Shown: positions 61,373 through 64,000 of the stretch, piece by piece
Position numbering within the stretch: position 1 is the first letter of the stretch
Layout: every line of letters begins with the position of its first letter
Assembly: GCA_050084515.1 (NCBI GenBank)
Contig: CM114271.1
Span: 53,010,001-53,074,000, forward strand
Direction: 5' to 3'
DNA: 64,000 bases
Source of the DNA: Blasia pusilla
Lineage: Eukaryota; Marchantiophyta; Marchantiopsida; Blasiales
Position numbers and translations under genes: made by a program
Notes under the pieces: generated by a model
What the model saw: only the letters and a program-made list of their open reading frames with translations
Database searches by the model: none
What the model was told of the DNA's origin: nothing

Positions 61373-61655
61373 ATCACAGACTAGCATAGTGGTTGCACCA
61401 TTGGTGGAACCACACAACATACACCACAAGCCTGTAGGAACTATTGCTAAGCTTGGATCAACTGTACCGTCGATGTTCGGAAGATGACATGGCGCACAGT
61501 TACGCACTTTTCCTTCCAAACCATACCATTGGGTCCCTCCAATAAGAGAATATCGGATGGAAAAACCTCACGCACTCTCAAGATGGTGCGCCTTGAAGTC
61601 ACATCCAACGTCGTGGGCATATGGCATGTTTGACGCCACCTCTCACTAGGATTCC
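61373..61655 (-). pseudogene. inverted integrase-tail and PHD-finger fragment
   Basis: On the minus strand it reads TLDVTSRRTILRVREV, then LLLEGPNGMVWK, then CHLPNIDGTVDPSLAIV, then CMLCGS and MLVCDGC, the same linker and PHD start as 10049-10380. It lacks the end of the finger. At the place where the main element has TGA (10343) this copy has an Arg codon. Confidence 0.82.
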
Positions 61656-61868
61656 TCATGGATAATGGATGTGTCCCAGATGTACATAGAGTAGGTATTT
61701 CTACATTCTGACTTGTGTCATGACATGGATGATAAGAAGGCGACTAACGATGGGGTCACATGAGCACCCGACCTTCTTGCTCTTAGCGTCCGAGAGATGT
61801 ATGTCATGGTTGGTAGGGATAGATGGCTATTTGGAGTTAGAGGGACTTAACCACGAACTAGGGGGGCC

Positions 61869-61997
61869 ATTGGAGATATTTTGGTACTTCTTGTCTCGTT
61901 GTTTGGATGCCATGAGTTAGCATGGGATCGTGCGTGTTTGTGTGTGTGTTCGGCGACAACGATGTATGTTGTGTAGCGATGTGCATGCGCACGATAG
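61869..61997 (+). repeat. LTR block A after the G-rich tract
   Basis: It begins directly after GGGGGGCC (61861-61868) and repeats the last 129 bp of the LTR that follows (62507-62635). This is the same A-B-A layout as at 9288-9875. Confidence 0.8.
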
Positions 61998-61998
61998 T

Positions 61999-62638
61999 TG
62001 TCACGTCTTTTAGGATAGATCAATGAGATCTAGTAGAGCATCTTTGTGAGTAGTGGAGAACAAACTCAATAGGTCGAGGATGACCTGTTGAGGCCCTGGG
62101 AAACCTGAGAGAGCAGGTTTCCCCTTCGTTTCCGCTCATTTGGAGCCATATTGAGGAACTTACTATTTTAGGTCAGTACCATTTTGAGTATATAATCGAG
62201 TTGGTAAGTGGCCCTTGACCTCCTACATCAGTTCAAGAGCCAAGGAGATGACTTGGGAGCATAGGTTACCATGGAGAGAGCTTGGGAGAGGGGAGGGATA
62301 TACCTCAAGGAGAGAGAGCTTGAAAGCTCATTCTTTCTTTGTTGAACCTCTTGGCATGAGGCGGCGGAGCTATGGTCTTGCTTGCCTTGTGTGTGTAATC
62401 CAAGCCTCTCATTAGGAGAGTGGGTTTGGTTTGACATTGAGAGAGATATGTGAGAGTGCACACATGTGAGAACTATGGTGTTGTGAGAGAGATTGGATCT
62501 TATTTTATTGGAGATATTTTGGTACTTCTTGTCTTGTTGTTTGGATGCCATGAGTTAGCATGGGATCGTGCGTGTTTGTATGTGTGTTCGGTGACAGCGA
62601 TGTATGTTGTGTAGCGATGTGTATACGCACGATAGACA
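61999..62638 (+). repeat. gypsy LTR (640 bp)
   Basis: It starts TGTCACG and ends GATAGACA. It is nearly the same length as the solo LTR at 43461-44101 and collinear with it. The hairpin GGGAAACCTG-AGAGAG-CAGGTTTCCC is at 62098-62123. No target duplication is evident. Confidence 0.8.
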
Positions 62639-64000
62639 AGACATGTGCGCCTCTCAGATACGGTTAGTTCCATGGTTGGTTCCACTGCCCTTCCTAGTCT
62701 CGTGACTAGTTGGTCTAGGTTACAACTTTGGTGGGTCACACCAAGGTCTTCCTTCTTGGACCTGAAATTATGACTCGCTTCCCGAGTCTTCTGCTAGTCT
62801 GGGCACCATAGACTTAATTATTCATGACGAGTTGCAATTTTTGAAGATATTTTGAGTACCTAGGTTCCCAAGTTGTGACTAATATGTGGCAAAGCCAAAA
62901 AACCCAAGAGGAGGTCTTTGCTGACCGTAAGTTCTTAGCGTCGTTAGTAAGTTCCTAAAACTCTCAAATTGATGTACTCTCTTTTATTTAGTCATTTTCA
63001 ATAGAGATACTAACTCCATGTTATGTTTATGGTGTAGCATGACATGCCCCAACTTAATGAACGTGGGGTAGAGGAGGAGTGGTAATGGGTATGCGTACCC
63101 ACGTCAACCAACTCAGAGGGACCCCATACGTCCTTGAATTGGGTTGGGGGATTAGGAGACCATTAAATTGGAGGATTTCTTTCATTGCAAGGGTAAGTAT
63201 CGAGGAGGAGAAGGAGAAGGACTTGAGTCATAAGGATATCCACCTTACAGAACATCCAGTCGCACTAAGAAAGAGTAGAAGATCCTTGTTAGATAGTGGA
63301 CATATGGGGCCTATTCCTAGTAGGCACCCCTATATAGAATCAGGCGGCACCATTTGTATTAGGGCCACTAGTGTGAGTGAATCAATGGTAATGTCCATTG
63401 GGTATCTTTGGGTGTTGGACCTTCGTCAAGCTAGTCAAGTGTAGCCCCACATTGGAGGCACATTAGATGCACGCCAACAACGTAGGTAGGATAGCGGCAC
63501 TAATGTTGATAATACTACACAATGGTTTTCTATGAGATTTATCCATAGAAATAAATCTTTAATCTTTGTTACATCTTTCAGCTCGTTTGACTGGAAATTA
63601 AGTCGCATGAATAGAACGAAAATATTTTTGAATGCATGAAACTAATTCTAAAAACTGGAAATTAAAACATTACAAGCCTCTTGCTAGTTAGACTCACAAA
63701 AACTTTCGCTCCTAAGTAGTAAACACAAAAACTTTGAGAAGTCAATTGCAAGTTCCTTGCAACCCAACTTTGACCAAATTGTGAGTGTTAGAAAGTGAAA
63801 CTTTTGAGCCACACTGCAATCACAATCTACAAGTCTAATTCTTAAGTTTGCGACTCACTTACAAGTGTAGTACTCAAACATTTGTGAATCCAATGAAGTG
63901 GTATTATGACTAAACCACAAGTGTTACCTGAAATCTTGCTGAGGATTAAGGTAACCTAAGAGTGTCGATAGCTCCAAACGAACCCTAATTGGGGCTTATT
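62639..64000. other. intergenic DNA, nothing recognised
   Basis: The longest frame, 63079-63444 (+, 121 codons), has no recognised domain. Otherwise AT-rich sequence to the window end. Confidence 0.3.

Overview
The window reads as nuclear DNA of a land plant, repeat-rich, with three gene islands of higher GC set in AT-rich transposon debris. Three host genes can be reconstructed from conserved exons with GT..AG introns, all on the minus strand: a phytochelatin synthase (2399-5791, 7 exons, 489 aa), an NRAMP metal transporter (35213-40130, 13 exons, 565 aa) and a probable UPF0605/CIMIP2 (FAM166-like) ciliary microtubule protein (54008-56386, 3 exons, 228 aa). A ciliary gene in a plant with phytochelatin synthase and a plant-type NRAMP suggests a lineage with swimming sperm (bryophyte, lycophyte or fern; cycads and Ginkgo are not excluded). 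I cannot name the species.

The most striking object is a Ty3/gypsy LTR retrotransposon on the minus strand (9288-18110), inserted into an older solo copia LTR. Its gag-pol was one continuous frame: gag with two zinc knuckles, aspartic protease, a DNMT3-like cytosine-5 DNA methyltransferase, reverse transcriptase, RNase H, integrase, and a PHD finger after the integrase. The methyltransferase motifs (LDLFGG, PCQG, ENV, R-x-R, LGQ) appear in canonical order. The copy is dead: the RT core is deleted and the frame carries 21 internal stops. All 21 are TAG or TGA and none is TAA, as expected from C-to-T decay at methylated CG and CHG sites. Its 5' untranslated region contains an antisense 5S rRNA-like block. 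A second, rearranged copy of the integrase/PHD end lies at 60.9-61.65 kb.

Region by region: 0-8 kb is Helitron-like ends flanking the phytochelatin synthase island. 8-9 kb is degenerate LTR debris. 9-18 kb is the gypsy element nested in a copia LTR. 18-34 kb holds AT-rich repeats, a gag/protease copia relic (22.0-24.3 kb), a CACTA-type fragment (28.6-29.1 kb), old LTR pieces and a hAT-type MITE (33.4 kb). 34.3-41.2 kb is the NRAMP island. 41.2-52 kb is repeats, including a 641-bp solo gypsy LTR (43461-44101) and a partial one near 46.2-46.7 kb. 52-57 kb is the CIMIP2 island with two unrecognised ORFs. 57-64 kb is AT-rich DNA, a MITE with perfect 8-bp target duplications, and a copia/gypsy chimera with a full-length gypsy LTR.

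Phytochelatin synthase and NRAMP act in the same physiology (heavy-metal detoxification and divalent metal transport) and lie about 29 kb apart on the same strand. No shared control can be seen from the sequence. All homology statements come from motif recognition by eye, not from database searches.
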